DNA of 64,000 bases from Qingshengfaniella alkalisoli (lineage in GTDB: Bacteria; Pseudomonadota; Alphaproteobacteria; Rhodobacterales; Rhodobacteraceae). The number at the start of each line of letters is the position of its first letter. Position 1 is the first letter of the stretch. Below, one piece after another: positions 27,763 to 39,520 of the stretch. The DNA is taken from assembly GCF_007855645.1 (NCBI RefSeq), contig NZ_CP042261.1, positions 1,569,501 to 1,633,500 of the forward strand, read 5' to 3'. Both the position numbers and the translations under genes were made by a program. The notes below the pieces were generated by a model. The model did no database searches. It saw nothing but the letters and a program-made list of their open reading frames with translations, and was not told the origin of the DNA.

Positions 27763-29751
27763 CTACTCGAACTCCATAATCACATCGTCAACGGCTAGGC
27801 TGTCTCCCGCTGAGACGTTTATACGTGATACGATGCCCTTTCGTTCGGCCCGAAGCATGTTCTCCATCTTCATCGCTTCGACCGTGCACAGAGGCTGCCC
27901 TTCCTGCACTTCATCCCCAACGCCGACATCGAGTTTGACGACGAGACCCGGCATCGGGCACAGAAGCATGCGGGATGTGTCCGGTGGCGGCTTGTCGGGC
28001 ATTAAAGCGGCAAGCTCCGCATGGCGAGGCGTTCGGACATGCACGTTCAGGGATGCACCGCGATAGCGAATGCCGAAACCGCCACTGATCTTATCCACCT
28101 TCAGAACCAGCGGTGCCGCATTGACGGATAACACTGCCAGTCGGTCGCCAGGTGTCCAGTGTCCTTCCACGCGCAGCGCAGCGCCATCGACCTGAACGGA
28201 CGTTCCGGACCGATCAGCATCGGCCCGGCAATCATAGCGTCGCCCCTGCAACGTAACGACCCAGTCAGAACCCACGCGGCGCTCATGATTGTCCATGCGT
28301 CCTGAAATGCGGCTCCGGCGTATTTCCGCCACCCGGTGCATCGCCACGCAAGCTGCGGCAATCCGTTGCATGTCGTCCTCGCCCAGATCTACACCGCTGA
28401 ACCCATCAGAAAATTCTTCGGCTATGAATGCTGTCGTCATGTCACCCGAGACAAACCGCGCATGATCCATCACGGCTGAGAGGAATGGCAGGTTGTGCCC
28501 GATCCCCTCGACCTCGAACGCATCAAGCGCGCCGCGCATCTCGGCAATGGCAGTCTCACGCGTGTCGCCCCATGTGCACAGCTTCGCGATCATGGGGTCG
28601 TAATGCATCGAAATCTCGCCACCCTCATAGACGCCCGTGTCGTTGCGCACCCGGCCGTCGATTTCGGCAGGTGGCCGATATCGCGTCAATCGCCCGATGG
28701 ACGGCAGAAAATTGCGGTAAGGGTCTTCCGCATAGAGCCGACATTCCAGCGCCCAGCCCTTGATTGCAATGTCGTCTTGCCCGAGCGCCAATCTTTCGCC
28801 TGCCGCGACGCGGATCATGTGCTCAACCAGATCAACATCGGTGATCAATTCGGTCACTGGATGCTCGACCTGTAGCCGGGTGTTCATTTCGAGAAAATAG
28901 AAGTTGCGCTCCGCATCCACGATGAACTCCACGGTGCCCGCCGACGAATAGTCGACCGCCTGCGCCAGTGCGATGGCTTGCGCACCCATTGCGTCGCGTG
29001 TCTCCGCATCCAGGAACGGGCTCGGCGCTTCTTCGATGACTTTCTGGTTTCGCCGCTGAATGGAGCATTCACGTTCGTTAAGATGGATGCAATTGCCGTG
29101 CGTGTCACCCAGCACCTGTATCTCGATATGGCGCGGTTGGGTGATGAACTTCTCGATGAATATTCGGTCATCCCCGAAGCTGCTCGCGGCCTCGTTCTTC
29201 GATGACTGAAATCCATCGCGCGTTTCAGCGTCAGTCCACGCGATACGCATACCTTTGCCACCGCCCCCCGCACTGGCCTTGATCATCACTGGATAGCCGA
29301 TGTCAGAGGCAATACGAACGGCCTCATCCGCATCCTCGATCAGACCCATATAGCCCGGTACCGTGCTGACGCCAGCTTCTGCCGCCAGCTTCTTGGACGT
29401 GATCTTGTCCCCCATCGCTTCGATCGCAGAAGCCGAAGGTCCGATGAACACCACCCCTTCCCGTTCCAAAGCCTCGGCGAAGCGCTTGTTCTCGGACAGA
29501 AAGCCATATCCCGGATGGACCGCATCAGCTCCTGTCCTGCGGACCGCCTGCAGGATATTCTCGATCACGATATAGGATTGGTTGGCCGGTGCTGGCCCGA
29601 TAGGCACCGCTTCGTCCGCCATCTGGACATGCAACGCATGTCGGTCCGCCTCCGAATAGACTGCGACCGTTGCAATCCCCATGCGCCGAGCCGTCTTGAT
29701 CACACGGCAGGCGATTTCCCCGCGGTTCGCAATCAGGATCTTCTTGAACAT
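27763..29751 (-). CDS. pccA: Propionyl-CoA carboxylase alpha subunit (biotin carboxylase and biotin carrier)
   Basis: The biotin-containing subunit that, with PccB, makes (S)-methylmalonyl-CoA. The 662 residues include a biotin carboxylase (about 1-450: KILIANRGEIACRV, ATP-grasp KASAGGGGKGMR, catalytic EMNTRLQVEHPVTE), a linker domain and a C-terminal biotinyl domain whose modified lysine is Lys628 in EAMKMEN. An in-frame ATG lies 15 bases upstream of the ATG used. The length and domain order match the bacterial PccA type and not MccA or AccC. It is separated from pccB by four small genes and ridA, unlike a simple pccBA pair. Confidence 0.95.
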   Translation of the reverse strand: MFKKILIANRGEIACRVIKTARRMGIATVAVYSEADRHALHVQMADEAVPIGPAPANQSYIVIENILQAVRRTGADAVHPGYGFLSENKRFAEALEREGVVFIGPSASAIEAMGDKITSKKLAAEAGVSTVPGYMGLIEDADEAVRIASDIGYPVMIKASAGGGGKGMRIAWTDAETRDGFQSSKNEAASSFGDDRIFIEKFITQPRHIEIQVLGDTHGNCIHLNERECSIQRRNQKVIEEAPSPFLDAETRDAMGAQAIALAQAVDYSSAGTVEFIVDAERNFYFLEMNTRLQVEHPVTELITDVDLVEHMIRVAAGERLALGQDDIAIKGWALECRLYAEDPYRNFLPSIGRLTRYRPPAEIDGRVRNDTGVYEGGEISMHYDPMIAKLCTWGDTRETAIAEMRGALDAFEVEGIGHNLPFLSAVMDHARFVSGDMTTAFIAEEFSDGFSGVDLGEDDMQRIAAACVAMHRVAEIRRSRISGRMDNHERRVGSDWVVTLQGRRYDCRADADRSGTSVQVDGAALRVEGHWTPGDRLAVLSVNAAPLVLKVDKISGGFGIRYRGASLNVHVRTPRHAELAALMPDKPPPDTSRMLLCPMPGLVVKLDVGVGDEVQEGQPLCTVEAMKMENMLRAERKGIVSRINVSAGDSLAVDDVIMEFE

Positions 29752-29770
29752 AGGCCTCCCCCACACAAGA

Positions 29771-29802
29771 AAGCCGCCGCGGGCCAGAACCCGCGGCGGC
29801 TT
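29771..29802 (-). terminator. Rho-independent terminator after the small lipoprotein gene
   Basis: A perfect 13-bp stem (29771-29783 with 29790-29802) and a 6-base loop, GC-rich, followed on the minus strand by a short pyrimidine run (TTTCTTG). It lies 40 bases after the stop of the gene at 29842 and 20 bases before the pccA start, so pccA should have its own transcription start or depend on readthrough. Confidence 0.72.
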
Positions 29803-29841
29803 CGATCAGTCTATCTTGCCAGCGGTCTTGCCGCCGCCAAA

Positions 29842-30045
29842 TCAGTTGTTCGGGCAGGTGCCCAGGCTGCGGCAGGACGCACCGGCCGCACCACCGATGA
29901 GTGCGCCAGTCGTTGCGTCACCAGCAAGAACCTGGCCAGCGGCCGCGCCCATGACAGCACCCGTTGCGGTGCGTTCCATGTCAGATTGACCACAAGCTGC
30001 CAGACCAAGGGCGGCAACCACTCCGAGAATCCAAGTTTTCTGCAC
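29842..30045 (-). CDS. Small glycine-rich lipoprotein
   Basis: A 67-residue protein with a lipoprotein signal (hydrophobic VVAALGLAAC, lipobox LAAC, lipidated Cys18) and a mature part made of a glycine/alanine-rich stretch (GAVMGAAAGQVLAG, GALIGGAAGA) of the glycine-zipper kind, ending with two cysteines (CRSLGTC). Such lipoproteins insert glycine-zipper helices in or at the outer membrane. It follows a second lipoprotein of the same type by 141 bases and ends at a strong terminator. Function unknown. Confidence 0.75.
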   Translation of the reverse strand: MQKTWILGVVAALGLAACGQSDMERTATGAVMGAAAGQVLAGDATTGALIGGAAGASCRSLGTCPNN

Positions 30046-30186
30046 GATCGTCTCTCCTTATGAGTTGTTCGATTAGCCAATGATATCGAACGGTACATGT
30101 CTGCAACGACAAAATGCGTGACGTTGGTTCCATAAGCAACGGATCGCCCATCACGATTGTTGTCAAGCTGCAACAGGATGATCAAA

Positions 30187-30396
30187 CTATTGTGAAACCA
30201 GCCCGCTAACAAGTCCAGCACCGGCACCGATGGTTGCGCCCCAGCCAAGGCTCGCACCGGCAACTGCCGCCACGCCGACACCAGCGCCCGCACCAACCAA
30301 GGCCCGCTCGCCCTGTGTCCATTGGCTCGGAGGTTTGGAACACCCAGCCAGCGCAACCAAGGCTGCCGCGCCCAGTAGCATAATTTTTCGCCGCAT
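30187..30396 (-). CDS. Small glycine-zipper lipoprotein
   Basis: A 69-residue protein: positively charged start, hydrophobic segment, lipobox LAGC (Cys19), then a short polar linker SKPPSQWTQGERALVG and a glycine zipper (VGAGAGVGVAAVAGASLGWGATIGAG). The SKPPSQWTQGE linker followed by a zipper recalls small conserved roseobacter membrane lipoproteins. It lies 88 bases after the stop of the coupled unknown genes behind ridA, and before the second lipoprotein. Both are in the pccB-to-pccA interval. Function unknown. Confidence 0.72.
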   Translation of the reverse strand: MRRKIMLLGAAALVALAGCSKPPSQWTQGERALVGAGAGVGVAAVAGASLGWGATIGAGAGLVSGLVSQ

Positions 30397-30484
30397 TCCG
30401 GCTCTCCTTCTTCTGCTCGATGCATCAGATAGCCAAGGCTTGCTGCGGCGGGCAAGCCTTTTTCACGAAAGATGCGCGCGGCGG

Positions 30485-30862
30485 TCAAGCCTCATCCTCT
30501 GGCGACCAGAGGTCTTCATCGTTGAACACCTCCGGAAAGGAAGCCCGTGCGGTCGGAATATCGATCTTCAGCATCGCGTCATAGCTGGTCGGATCGAACG
30601 GGTCTTCCGCCGCCACCACTTCACGCCCGAACAACCAAGACAGACGACCGGCATCCAGGTTGCCGCGCTCGAACGGCTCCGCTCCGAAATAGTCCCAAAG
30701 ACATGCCATGAAGTTGACATCGGCACGCTTGTCCGCAGGTCTGCGGTCCCGGTAGCGTTCCCTCACTGTCAAAGGCGTTGCCCCTTTTGGATTGGCGCGC
30801 CGAATGGTGAACTGAAAGTCCGTGCCGGTCAAACGGCTGGGAAATCCGCGATGCTTGATCAT
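30485..30862 (-). CDS. Conserved hypothetical protein in the propionyl-CoA carboxylase region
   Basis: A 125-residue soluble protein without signal peptide or membrane segment. It has a basic N-terminal half (RANPKGATPL, RERYRDRRPADKRADVN) and an acidic C-terminal half (DPFDPTSYDAMLKID, FNDEDLWSPEDEA) around a CLWDYFGAEPFERG core. I do not recognise a family with known function. Its start overlaps the stop of the upstream gene by 4 bases, as that gene does with ridA, so the three are translationally coupled in one transcript from pccB. Because they share this transcript, a role connected with the carboxylase or with its substrate is possible (inference only). Confidence 0.7.
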   Translation of the reverse strand: MIKHRGFPSRLTGTDFQFTIRRANPKGATPLTVRERYRDRRPADKRADVNFMACLWDYFGAEPFERGNLDAGRLSWLFGREVVAAEDPFDPTSYDAMLKIDIPTARASFPEVFNDEDLWSPEDEA

Positions 30863-31203
30863 GGGCGTATCCTTGCATGTTGTCGCCAGCGTGCCTGCCG
30901 ATGCGGGTCGTTCAAGACAGCTTCAAGCCGGCTCTGAAGTGACGGAGGAACGCTCTTTGCATTCTCGATACGACCGCCAGCAATGATACGCAAACCCCGT
31001 AATTCTTCGCGGACCGTAACGACAGGGCTGAAGCCACGAAGCCCCTGCAAGCTGCGCCAGACATCCTTCCGGACCTCATGTGCCAGCACGGTTTTGCGAA
31101 GCACGGGCATCGTGATTTCCGCACTTAGATCGAATCGCACGGGCAAAACCCGCGCAAGCGTCACCTCTTCCCGCGAATGCGAGATATACCAGTGATTACT
31201 CAC
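30859..31203 (-). CDS. Conserved hypothetical protein coupled to ridA
   Basis: A 114-residue soluble protein, rich in arginine and with beta-strand-like alternation (VLPVRFDLSAEITMPVLRKTVL; LRGLRIIAGGRIEN) and a basic C-terminus (RQARWRQHARIRP). I do not recognise it. It overlaps ridA at its start and the next unknown gene at its end, each by 4 bases. The codon choice looks like that of its neighbours, so this is a real gene, not a shadow. The two unknown proteins may work together given the coupled translation. Confidence 0.68.
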   Translation of the reverse strand: MSNHWYISHSREEVTLARVLPVRFDLSAEITMPVLRKTVLAHEVRKDVWRSLQGLRGFSPVVTVREELRGLRIIAGGRIENAKSVPPSLQSRLEAVLNDPHRQARWRQHARIRP

Positions 31204-31589
31204 GGGCGCTTGGCCAGCATGTCGATCTCGACCAGCGCACCTACGGCCAGGGCAGTGACACCGATGGTGGTTCGGGCCGGTCTACGGTCCCCTGGGAAGC
31301 GGGACTTATAAACGTCGTTGAAAGCCGAAAAGTCGCGTTCGAATTCTGTCAGGTAGCACCGGCATTGCAACACGTGGCTCAGGTTCAGCCCAAGCCCGCC
31401 AAGCACCAGTTCCAGGTTTTCGATCACCCGCTCTGTTTGGGCTACAATACCGTCGGGCAGTGGCGCGTCAGGGTCATTCGGCCATGTCGGCATCTGACCC
31501 GTCAGCATGACCCAACCATCGGATTCAGTCGCGTGGCAGAACGGGCCGACCGGAGTAGGAGCTTCGGCAACTTGATGGAACTGTGCCAA
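31200..31589 (-). CDS. RidA family protein (YjgF/YER057c/UK114)
   Basis: A 129-residue RidA-type protein; characterised members are enamine/imine deaminases that protect PLP enzymes from reactive 2-aminoacrylate. The arginine of the active site is in the PARTTIGVTALAVGALVEIDMLA region, close to the C-terminus, and the GPFCHAT and LTGQMP blocks mark the N-terminal half. It lies 14 bases after the pccB stop. The subgroup is not RidA proper but one of the Rid paralogues, so its substrate may differ; the deaminase function is inferred from the conserved arginine. Confidence 0.85.
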   Translation of the reverse strand: MAQFHQVAEAPTPVGPFCHATESDGWVMLTGQMPTWPNDPDAPLPDGIVAQTERVIENLELVLGGLGLNLSHVLQCRCYLTEFERDFSAFNDVYKSRFPGDRRPARTTIGVTALAVGALVEIDMLAKRP

Positions 31590-31603
31590 CTGCGAGTTTC
31601 CTT

Positions 31604-33136
31604 CTAAAGTGGAATATTATCATGTTTCTTCCAAGGATTGTCTAAGCGTTTATTGCGCAGACTGGCAAAGGCGCGTGCAACACGCCTGCGGGTTGAATGG
31701 GGCTGGATGACCTCGTCAATGAAACCACGCTCCGCCGCTACAAACGGGTTGGCGAAGCGGTCTTCGTAATCCCGCGTACGCGCCTCGATCTTACCCCGAT
31801 CACCAAGTTCGGAGCGATATAGGATTTCAACTGCTCCTTTGGCACCCATCACCGCGATCTCGGCGGTGGGCCAAGCATAGTTGAAATCGCCGCGCAGATG
31901 CTTTGACGCCATCACATCATAGGCTCCGCCATACGCCTTGCGCGTGATCAAGGTAACTTTGGGCACCGTCGCCTCACCGTAGGCGAAAAGCAGCTTTGCG
32001 CCATGCTTGATGACCCCGCCAAGTTCTTGCCCCGTTCCCGGCAGAAAGCCCGGCACATCGACCAGTGTCAGGATAGGGATTTCAAAACAGTCGCAAAAGC
32101 GAACGAACCGCGCAGCCTTGCGACTGCTGTCGATGTCCAGAACACCCGCCAGCACCATAGGCTGGTTCGCGACGACGCCCACGGTGCGCCCTTCGAGACG
32201 AATGAACCCGGTGATGATGTTCTTTGCGAACTCGGCCTGTATCTCGAAGAAATCTCCCTCGTCCGCGATCTTCTCGACCAACTCCTTCATGTCATACGGC
32301 TGGTTCGGGCTGTCAGGGATCAGCGTGTCGAGGCTCAGCTCCACGCGGTCTGGTTCATCGAAAAACGGCCGGACCGGGGGCTTTTCGCGATTGTTCAGCG
32401 GTAGGAAATCCACCAAGCGCCGAACTTCGGCAAGCGCTTCGACATCATTCGCGAACGCCCCATCAGCGACCGAAGACTTGCGCGTATGCGTCGCGGCACC
32501 ACCAAGTTCTTCAGCCGTGACAACTTCATTCGTCACGGTCTTAACCACATCCGGCCCAGTGACGAACATGTAGGAACTGTCCTTCACCATGAAGATGAAA
32601 TCGGTCATCGCCGGAGAGTAAACCGCGCCCCCGGCACACGGCCCCATGATCACGCTGATCTGCGGCACGACGCCCGAAGCCAACACATTCTTCTGGAACA
32701 CGTCGGCATAGCCGCCAAGGCTCGCCACACCTTCCTGGATGCGCGCGCCCCCGGAATCGTTCAGCCCAATCACCGGCGCGCCGTTGCGCATCGCCATATC
32801 CATGATCTTGCAGATCTTCTGCGCGTGCGTTTCCGACAGCGACCCGCCGAACACGGTAAAGTCCTGGCTGAATAGGTAGACCTGCCTGCCGTTGATCGTC
32901 CCCCAGCCGGTTACGACTCCATCCCCGGCAGGACGATCTGCATCCATCCCGAAATCGGTGCAACGATGTGCCACAAACATGTCGAATTCTTCGAAAGACC
33001 CTTCATCCAGCAGAAGCTCGATCCGTTCGCGCGCCGTCAGCTTCCCCTTGGCATGCTGCGCCGCGACACGTTTTTCGCCGCCACCCGCGCGGGCAACTTC
33101 GCGCCTGTTCTCCAACTCCGCGAGAATGTCTTTCAT
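31604..33136 (-). CDS. pccB: Propionyl-CoA carboxylase beta subunit (carboxyltransferase)
   Basis: PccB transfers carboxyl from carboxybiotin on PccA to propionyl-CoA. The 510-residue length and the crotonase-fold halves (about 30-280 and 280-510) fit the family: [37 protein letters not shown] with the oxyanion-hole glycines, [16 protein letters not shown], and in the second half [12 protein letters not shown] and [11 protein letters not shown]. The ATG at 33136 has a purine-rich site; the longer frame to 33412 is overlapped by the divergent MFS gene. No PccR regulator gene, often adjacent in relatives, is present within this window. Confidence 0.95.
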   Translation of the reverse strand: MKDILAELENRREVARAGGGEKRVAAQHAKGKLTARERIELLLDEGSFEEFDMFVAHRCTDFGMDADRPAGDGVVTGWGTINGRQVYLFSQDFTVFGGSLSETHAQKICKIMDMAMRNGAPVIGLNDSGGARIQEGVASLGGYADVFQKNVLASGVVPQISVIMGPCAGGAVYSPAMTDFIFMVKDSSYMFVTGPDVVKTVTNEVVTAEELGGAATHTRKSSVADGAFANDVEALAEVRRLVDFLPLNNREKPPVRPFFDEPDRVELSLDTLIPDSPNQPYDMKELVEKIADEGDFFEIQAEFAKNIITGFIRLEGRTVGVVANQPMVLAGVLDIDSSRKAARFVRFCDCFEIPILTLVDVPGFLPGTGQELGGVIKHGAKLLFAYGEATVPKVTLITRKAYGGAYDVMASKHLRGDFNYAWPTAEIAVMGAKGAVEILYRSELGDRGKIEARTRDYEDRFANPFVAAERGFIDEVIQPHSTRRRVARAFASLRNKRLDNPWKKHDNIPL

Positions 33137-33250
33137 TCGGCTCTCCCTGGTTCCGAAGAGCCTAACCGCCTCTCCGCGCCGGGAAAAGAGCGGAGTCATA
33201 CCTCGCTTCACGCATGGACAACCGTTGCGCCGCGGATTACTGGATTCGGC

Positions 33251-34465
33251 ATGACCACTTCCGCACGCGCCCGGTTCCTCGACCGAAGCACCCCGCCGAA
33301 CATTGTAACACTCGTCTTGCTTGCGGGCGTTCCTGCCGCTGCGATGAACGTATATCTGCCATCGCTGCCCACGATGACCGAGCACTTCCAGACAGAATAC
33401 CGGCTGATGCAATTGTCGGTCGCACTATACTTGGCGGTGAATGCCGTCCTGCAAATCTTCATCGGTCCGATATCGGACCGTTTCGGGCGCAGGCCAGTGA
33501 TCCTGTGGTCCTTCGGCCTGTTCATGCTGGCAACACTCGGCACGATCTATGCGCCCACGGCCGAAAGCTTCCTGCTGTTCAGAATGGCCCAAGCGATCGT
33601 CGTGTCGGGAATGGTACTGTCGCGCGCCATTGTTCGCGACATGTACGATGCCGATCAGTCCGCGTCGATGATTGGTTATGTCACGATGGGCATGGCGGTA
33701 GTCCCGATGTTTTCCCCGGCCATCGGCGGGTTGATGGACGAGATGTTCGGCTGGCAGGCCAATTTCTGGCTGCTATTCGTTCTGGCCGGTGGCGTCGTAG
33801 TCATCAGTTGGTTCGATCTTGGCGAAACCGCCCCCAAAGCGAACGGCAGCCTGAAAGAGCAGATGCGGGAAGCACCGGAACTGTTCCGATCTCTGCGCTT
33901 CTGGGGCTACAACCTGACCATCATGACCGCATCTGGCACCTTCTTCGCCTATCTCGGCGGCGCGCCCTTCGTCGGCAGCGAGGTTTTCACGCTGACGCCC
34001 GCGAAGCTTGGCTATTTCTTCGGTGCGCCTGCGGTTGGCTATCTGGTGGGCAATGCCCTAGCCGGGCGTTATTCCGTGCGCTACGGCATCAATGCGATGG
34101 CGCTTTGCGGCACGTTGCTAACGGCGTTTGGCCTGACCATGGCGCTGATCGTATTTTACTCTGGCTTGGGGAGCGTCTGGACGTTCTTCGGGTTCATGGT
34201 TTTCGTCGGACTGGGCAACGGTATGGTGCTGCCCAACGCAACGGCCGGGATGTTATCTGTTCGGCCACGCTTGGCGGGCACTGCTGCAGGACTGGGCGGT
34301 GCACTCATGATCGGTGGCGGCGCCGCTCTGTCCGCCTTTGCGGGCGCTATGCTGACCCCCGGATCAGGCGCATATCCCCTGCTGTGGATCATGGTGTGCA
34401 GCGCCACACTTTCGGTTCTGTCGATCCTGTTCGTTATCCTGCGGGAACGAAAAATTACCCCCTAG
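33251..34465 (+). CDS. MFS multidrug efflux transporter (Bcr/CflA type)
   Basis: A 404-residue inner-membrane drug:H+ antiporter-type protein with 12 predicted hydrophobic segments. Family marks: the DHA1 motif A loop [18 protein letters not shown] between helices 2 and 3, the early SLPTMTEHF motif after helix 1, and the AIVRDMYD motif near helix 4 that characterises Bcr/CflA proteins. It is divergent from pccB with 114 bases between the starts. No local regulator gene marks the substrate. The start is the ATG at 33251; a much longer in-frame ORF from 32966 lies antisense to pccB. Confidence 0.88.
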   Translation: MTTSARARFLDRSTPPNIVTLVLLAGVPAAAMNVYLPSLPTMTEHFQTEYRLMQLSVALYLAVNAVLQIFIGPISDRFGRRPVILWSFGLFMLATLGTIYAPTAESFLLFRMAQAIVVSGMVLSRAIVRDMYDADQSASMIGYVTMGMAVVPMFSPAIGGLMDEMFGWQANFWLLFVLAGGVVVISWFDLGETAPKANGSLKEQMREAPELFRSLRFWGYNLTIMTASGTFFAYLGGAPFVGSEVFTLTPAKLGYFFGAPAVGYLVGNALAGRYSVRYGINAMALCGTLLTAFGLTMALIVFYSGLGSVWTFFGFMVFVGLGNGMVLPNATAGMLSVRPRLAGTAAGLGGALMIGGGAALSAFAGAMLTPGSGAYPLLWIMVCSATLSVLSILFVILRERKITP

Positions 34466-34474
34466 GAATTCGCG

Positions 34475-37078
<2,604 letters not shown>

Positions 37079-37220
37079 GCTCGACTCCTTATTCGCTTAA
37101 ACGAGCACCCCATAAGAGGGCTGTGCTGTTATATGGTTGCGACATCTACGAATTGCCAACTCAACACTGATCGCCGGGCGTCACAGTGGTGTGACAAATC
37201 TTACAGCTTGCGGCCCAAGT

Positions 37221-37415
37221 TTAACTACTTACCAAACGGAATATCCAGAGCAAAGCCACGCCTGTCGCAGTGGTGGCCAAACCTATCAGACGGCGTGTAT
37301 CGATAGGAAGCTCTGCAAATTTGCGCAGCATCTCTTCCAGACGCAAAGGGGCCAGCGCAAGCACCAGCCCCTCTACAACAAGAACCAAACCTATGGCCCA
37401 GATTACCGTCGTCAC
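37221..37415 (-). CDS. DUF2065 membrane protein
   Basis: A 64-residue protein with two hydrophobic helices (residues about 3-22 and 44-62) joined by a charged loop (RLEEMLRKFAELPIDTRRLIG), matching the DUF2065 family that is usually encoded after hflC. It overlaps hflC by 4 bases at its start. The function is unknown; the arrangement suggests an accessory of the HflKC membrane complex or of the downstream DegP. Confidence 0.82.
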   Translation of the reverse strand: MTTVIWAIGLVLVVEGLVLALAPLRLEEMLRKFAELPIDTRRLIGLATTATGVALLWIFRLVSS

Positions 37416-38305
37416 GGACGGGCTTCGCCGCCGATGTTGCCCGAGCCATTCAGATAGTTGAAGAACTCGCCGTCGGGCGAAATAACCATCGAGGAGTTTT
37501 CTCCCTTCAATGCACGTTCATAGGCCGTCAGCGAACGGTAGAAGTCGAAGAACCCTTCGTCGGCACCATAGGCGTCCGCAAAAATGCGGCTACGTGCGGC
37601 ATCGGCTTCACCGCGAACGATTTCGCTTTCACGGCTGGCATCCGAGGTCAGTTCCACAACTGTCCTGTCCGCCTGGGCACGCACACGCTGCGCAGCTTCG
37701 TTACCACGCGCAATCTCGTCGGCGGCTTCCCGTTCGCGCTCGGCTCGCATCCGCGCGAAGGTTGCTTCAAGGTTTTGCGTAGGCAGAGCCGTCTGCTTCA
37801 ACTGAACGTCGACTACATCCAGACCAAGTGCCAGCGCCGATGACCGAGACTGGTCACGGATACGCTCGACCAATGCGCGGCGATCAGGTGACAGGATAGT
37901 ATCGGACGTCACTTGCTCCGAACCCAGAACCTCCCGGATCTGTGCATTAAGAATAGACATCAACCGATCCTCGGCAGCACCAATGCCACCAATCCCTACG
38001 GCCTGACGGAACTGCACCACATCGGCGATGCGGTAGCGCGCGAAGGCATCGACAACCAGTCGGCGGTCATCGGACGGGGTGACCTCGATCTCATCCGTGT
38101 CCAGCGACAGGATACGGTCGTCATACCGCACCACTTCCTGGATCAACGGCACCTTGAATGCCAGCCCGGGTTCTTCTTTCACAGACTTGATCTGACCGAA
38201 CTGCAAGACCAGCGCCTTTTCACGTTCGTCCACGATGAAGATGGACGACAGCAAAGCGGCAATTGCGACAACAATGACGGGAATGAGAAATGTCAGCTTG
38301 TTCAT
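37412..38305 (-). CDS. hflC: Protease modulator HflC
   Basis: Band-7/SPFH protein of 297 residues. With HflK it forms large membrane rings that surround FtsH and limit its proteolysis. One N-terminal membrane helix (about residues 5-24) is followed by the SPFH domain (IKSVKEEPGLAFKVPLIQEVVRYDDRILSLD) and an alanine/glutamate/arginine-rich coiled coil (about 180-260: ATFARMRAEREREAADEIAR). It lies 3 bases after hflK and before DUF2065. Confidence 0.92.
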   Translation of the reverse strand: MNKLTFLIPVIVVAIAALLSSIFIVDEREKALVLQFGQIKSVKEEPGLAFKVPLIQEVVRYDDRILSLDTDEIEVTPSDDRRLVVDAFARYRIADVVQFRQAVGIGGIGAAEDRLMSILNAQIREVLGSEQVTSDTILSPDRRALVERIRDQSRSSALALGLDVVDVQLKQTALPTQNLEATFARMRAEREREAADEIARGNEAAQRVRAQADRTVVELTSDASRESEIVRGEADAARSRIFADAYGADEGFFDFYRSLTAYERALKGENSSMVISPDGEFFNYLNGSGNIGGEARP

Positions 38306-38308
38306 GGC

Positions 38309-39454
38309 TCAGTTCCCCTGCGTGGATTGCGTTTGACCGGTGTTCCGGCGCAACTCGTTCAGCGGCAGGTACGGTACGACACCCTGCCCCTCTCCGGTGG
38401 CGCTGTCGTCGAGGATGACCTTGTCGACGTCACCCAGCACCTTTTCCATCGTCTCCAGATAAAGTCGCTTGCGCGTCACTTCCGGCGCATTGCGATATTC
38501 TTCCAGAACGGCAGAGAAGCGGCTGGCTTCACCTTCGGCTTCGTTTACGACGCGTGCGCGATACCCTTCCGCTTCTTCCAGAAGCTGTGCGGCTTCACCA
38601 CGAGCGCCGGCCAGAACACGGTTGGCATAAGCATCGGCCTGACGCTGCAAGCGGTCACGCTCCTGCTCCGCCGCCTGAACTTCGCGGAAGGAGTCGATCA
38701 CTTCCATCGGTGGATCGGCCTTGTCGAGGTTGACGCGAACCACGTTGATGCCGCTTTCGTAACCGTCAAGCGTCGATTGGATCAACTCATGAGCACCGTC
38801 GGCGATGATGCCCCGATCCCGGTTCAGGATGGGAGCCAATTCCGACCGCGCGATGATCTCACGCATGGCCGCTTCCGATACAGCACGAACGGTCACATCA
38901 GGATCACGAATGTTGAACAGGTATTTTCCCGGGTCGTTGATGTTCCAAACCACTTGGAAATCAATATCCACGATGTTCGCGTCGGTTGTCAGCATCAGCC
39001 CATCGTCGGAACCACCGCCGGACAGGCCGATGTTTTCGATATTCTCACGCGTTACCGGAATGACCTCTGCCGTCACAACGGGCCAAGGCGCGAAGTTCAG
39101 GCCGGGTTCACCGGTTGAGCTGTACTCACCAAGGAACAATTCGACGGACCGTTCTTCTGGTTTTACCGTATAGAAGGACGCGAACAGCCAAGCACCGATA
39201 ATGGCAAGAACGATCAAGCCTATGGTCCCGCGACCAAAGGACGGACCATCACCAGAGCCACCGCCGGAACGTCCGCCACCACGACCACCCATCAGCACTT
39301 TCAGCTGTTCCTGCCCCTTCCGAACGATCTCGTCGATTTCGGGCATTTGCGATGGGTCATTGCCGGGGCGACGACCACCGCGGTCGCCATCGTCTCCACC
39401 CCCTCCCGTGTTGCGGCCCCCACCGCCCCACGGGCCTCCGTTATTGCCTGCCAT
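38309..39454 (-). CDS. hflK: FtsH protease activity modulator HflK
   Basis: 381-residue partner of HflC. The first about 70 residues are low-complexity, rich in glycine, proline and basic residues (GGPWGGGG, GGGRGGG), typical of HflK N-termini. A single membrane helix (77-96) precedes the SPFH domain (SVELFLGEYSSTGEPGLNFAPWPV) and the coiled coil (about 250-340). It is the first gene of hflK-hflC-DUF2065, and gor is 66 bases upstream in the same direction. Annotation is reliable for a pair in this order. Confidence 0.92.
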   Translation of the reverse strand: MAGNNGGPWGGGGRNTGGGGDDGDRGGRRPGNDPSQMPEIDEIVRKGQEQLKVLMGGRGGGRSGGGSGDGPSFGRGTIGLIVLAIIGAWLFASFYTVKPEERSVELFLGEYSSTGEPGLNFAPWPVVTAEVIPVTRENIENIGLSGGGSDDGLMLTTDANIVDIDFQVVWNINDPGKYLFNIRDPDVTVRAVSEAAMREIIARSELAPILNRDRGIIADGAHELIQSTLDGYESGINVVRVNLDKADPPMEVIDSFREVQAAEQERDRLQRQADAYANRVLAGARGEAAQLLEEAEGYRARVVNEAEGEASRFSAVLEEYRNAPEVTRKRLYLETMEKVLGDVDKVILDDSATGEGQGVVPYLPLNELRRNTGQTQSTQGN

Positions 39455-39520
39455 TCAGTTTCCTTCTCATGTCTCTCCGGCCATACCTTTGACCTAGAAA
39501 TGATTGTTCGAGCTTGAAAA

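Noticed and set aside
37913-39118. Plus-strand ORF of about 401 codons opposite hflK/hflC
   Set aside because: It spans two well-supported minus-strand genes and their 3-base junction; no motif supports it.
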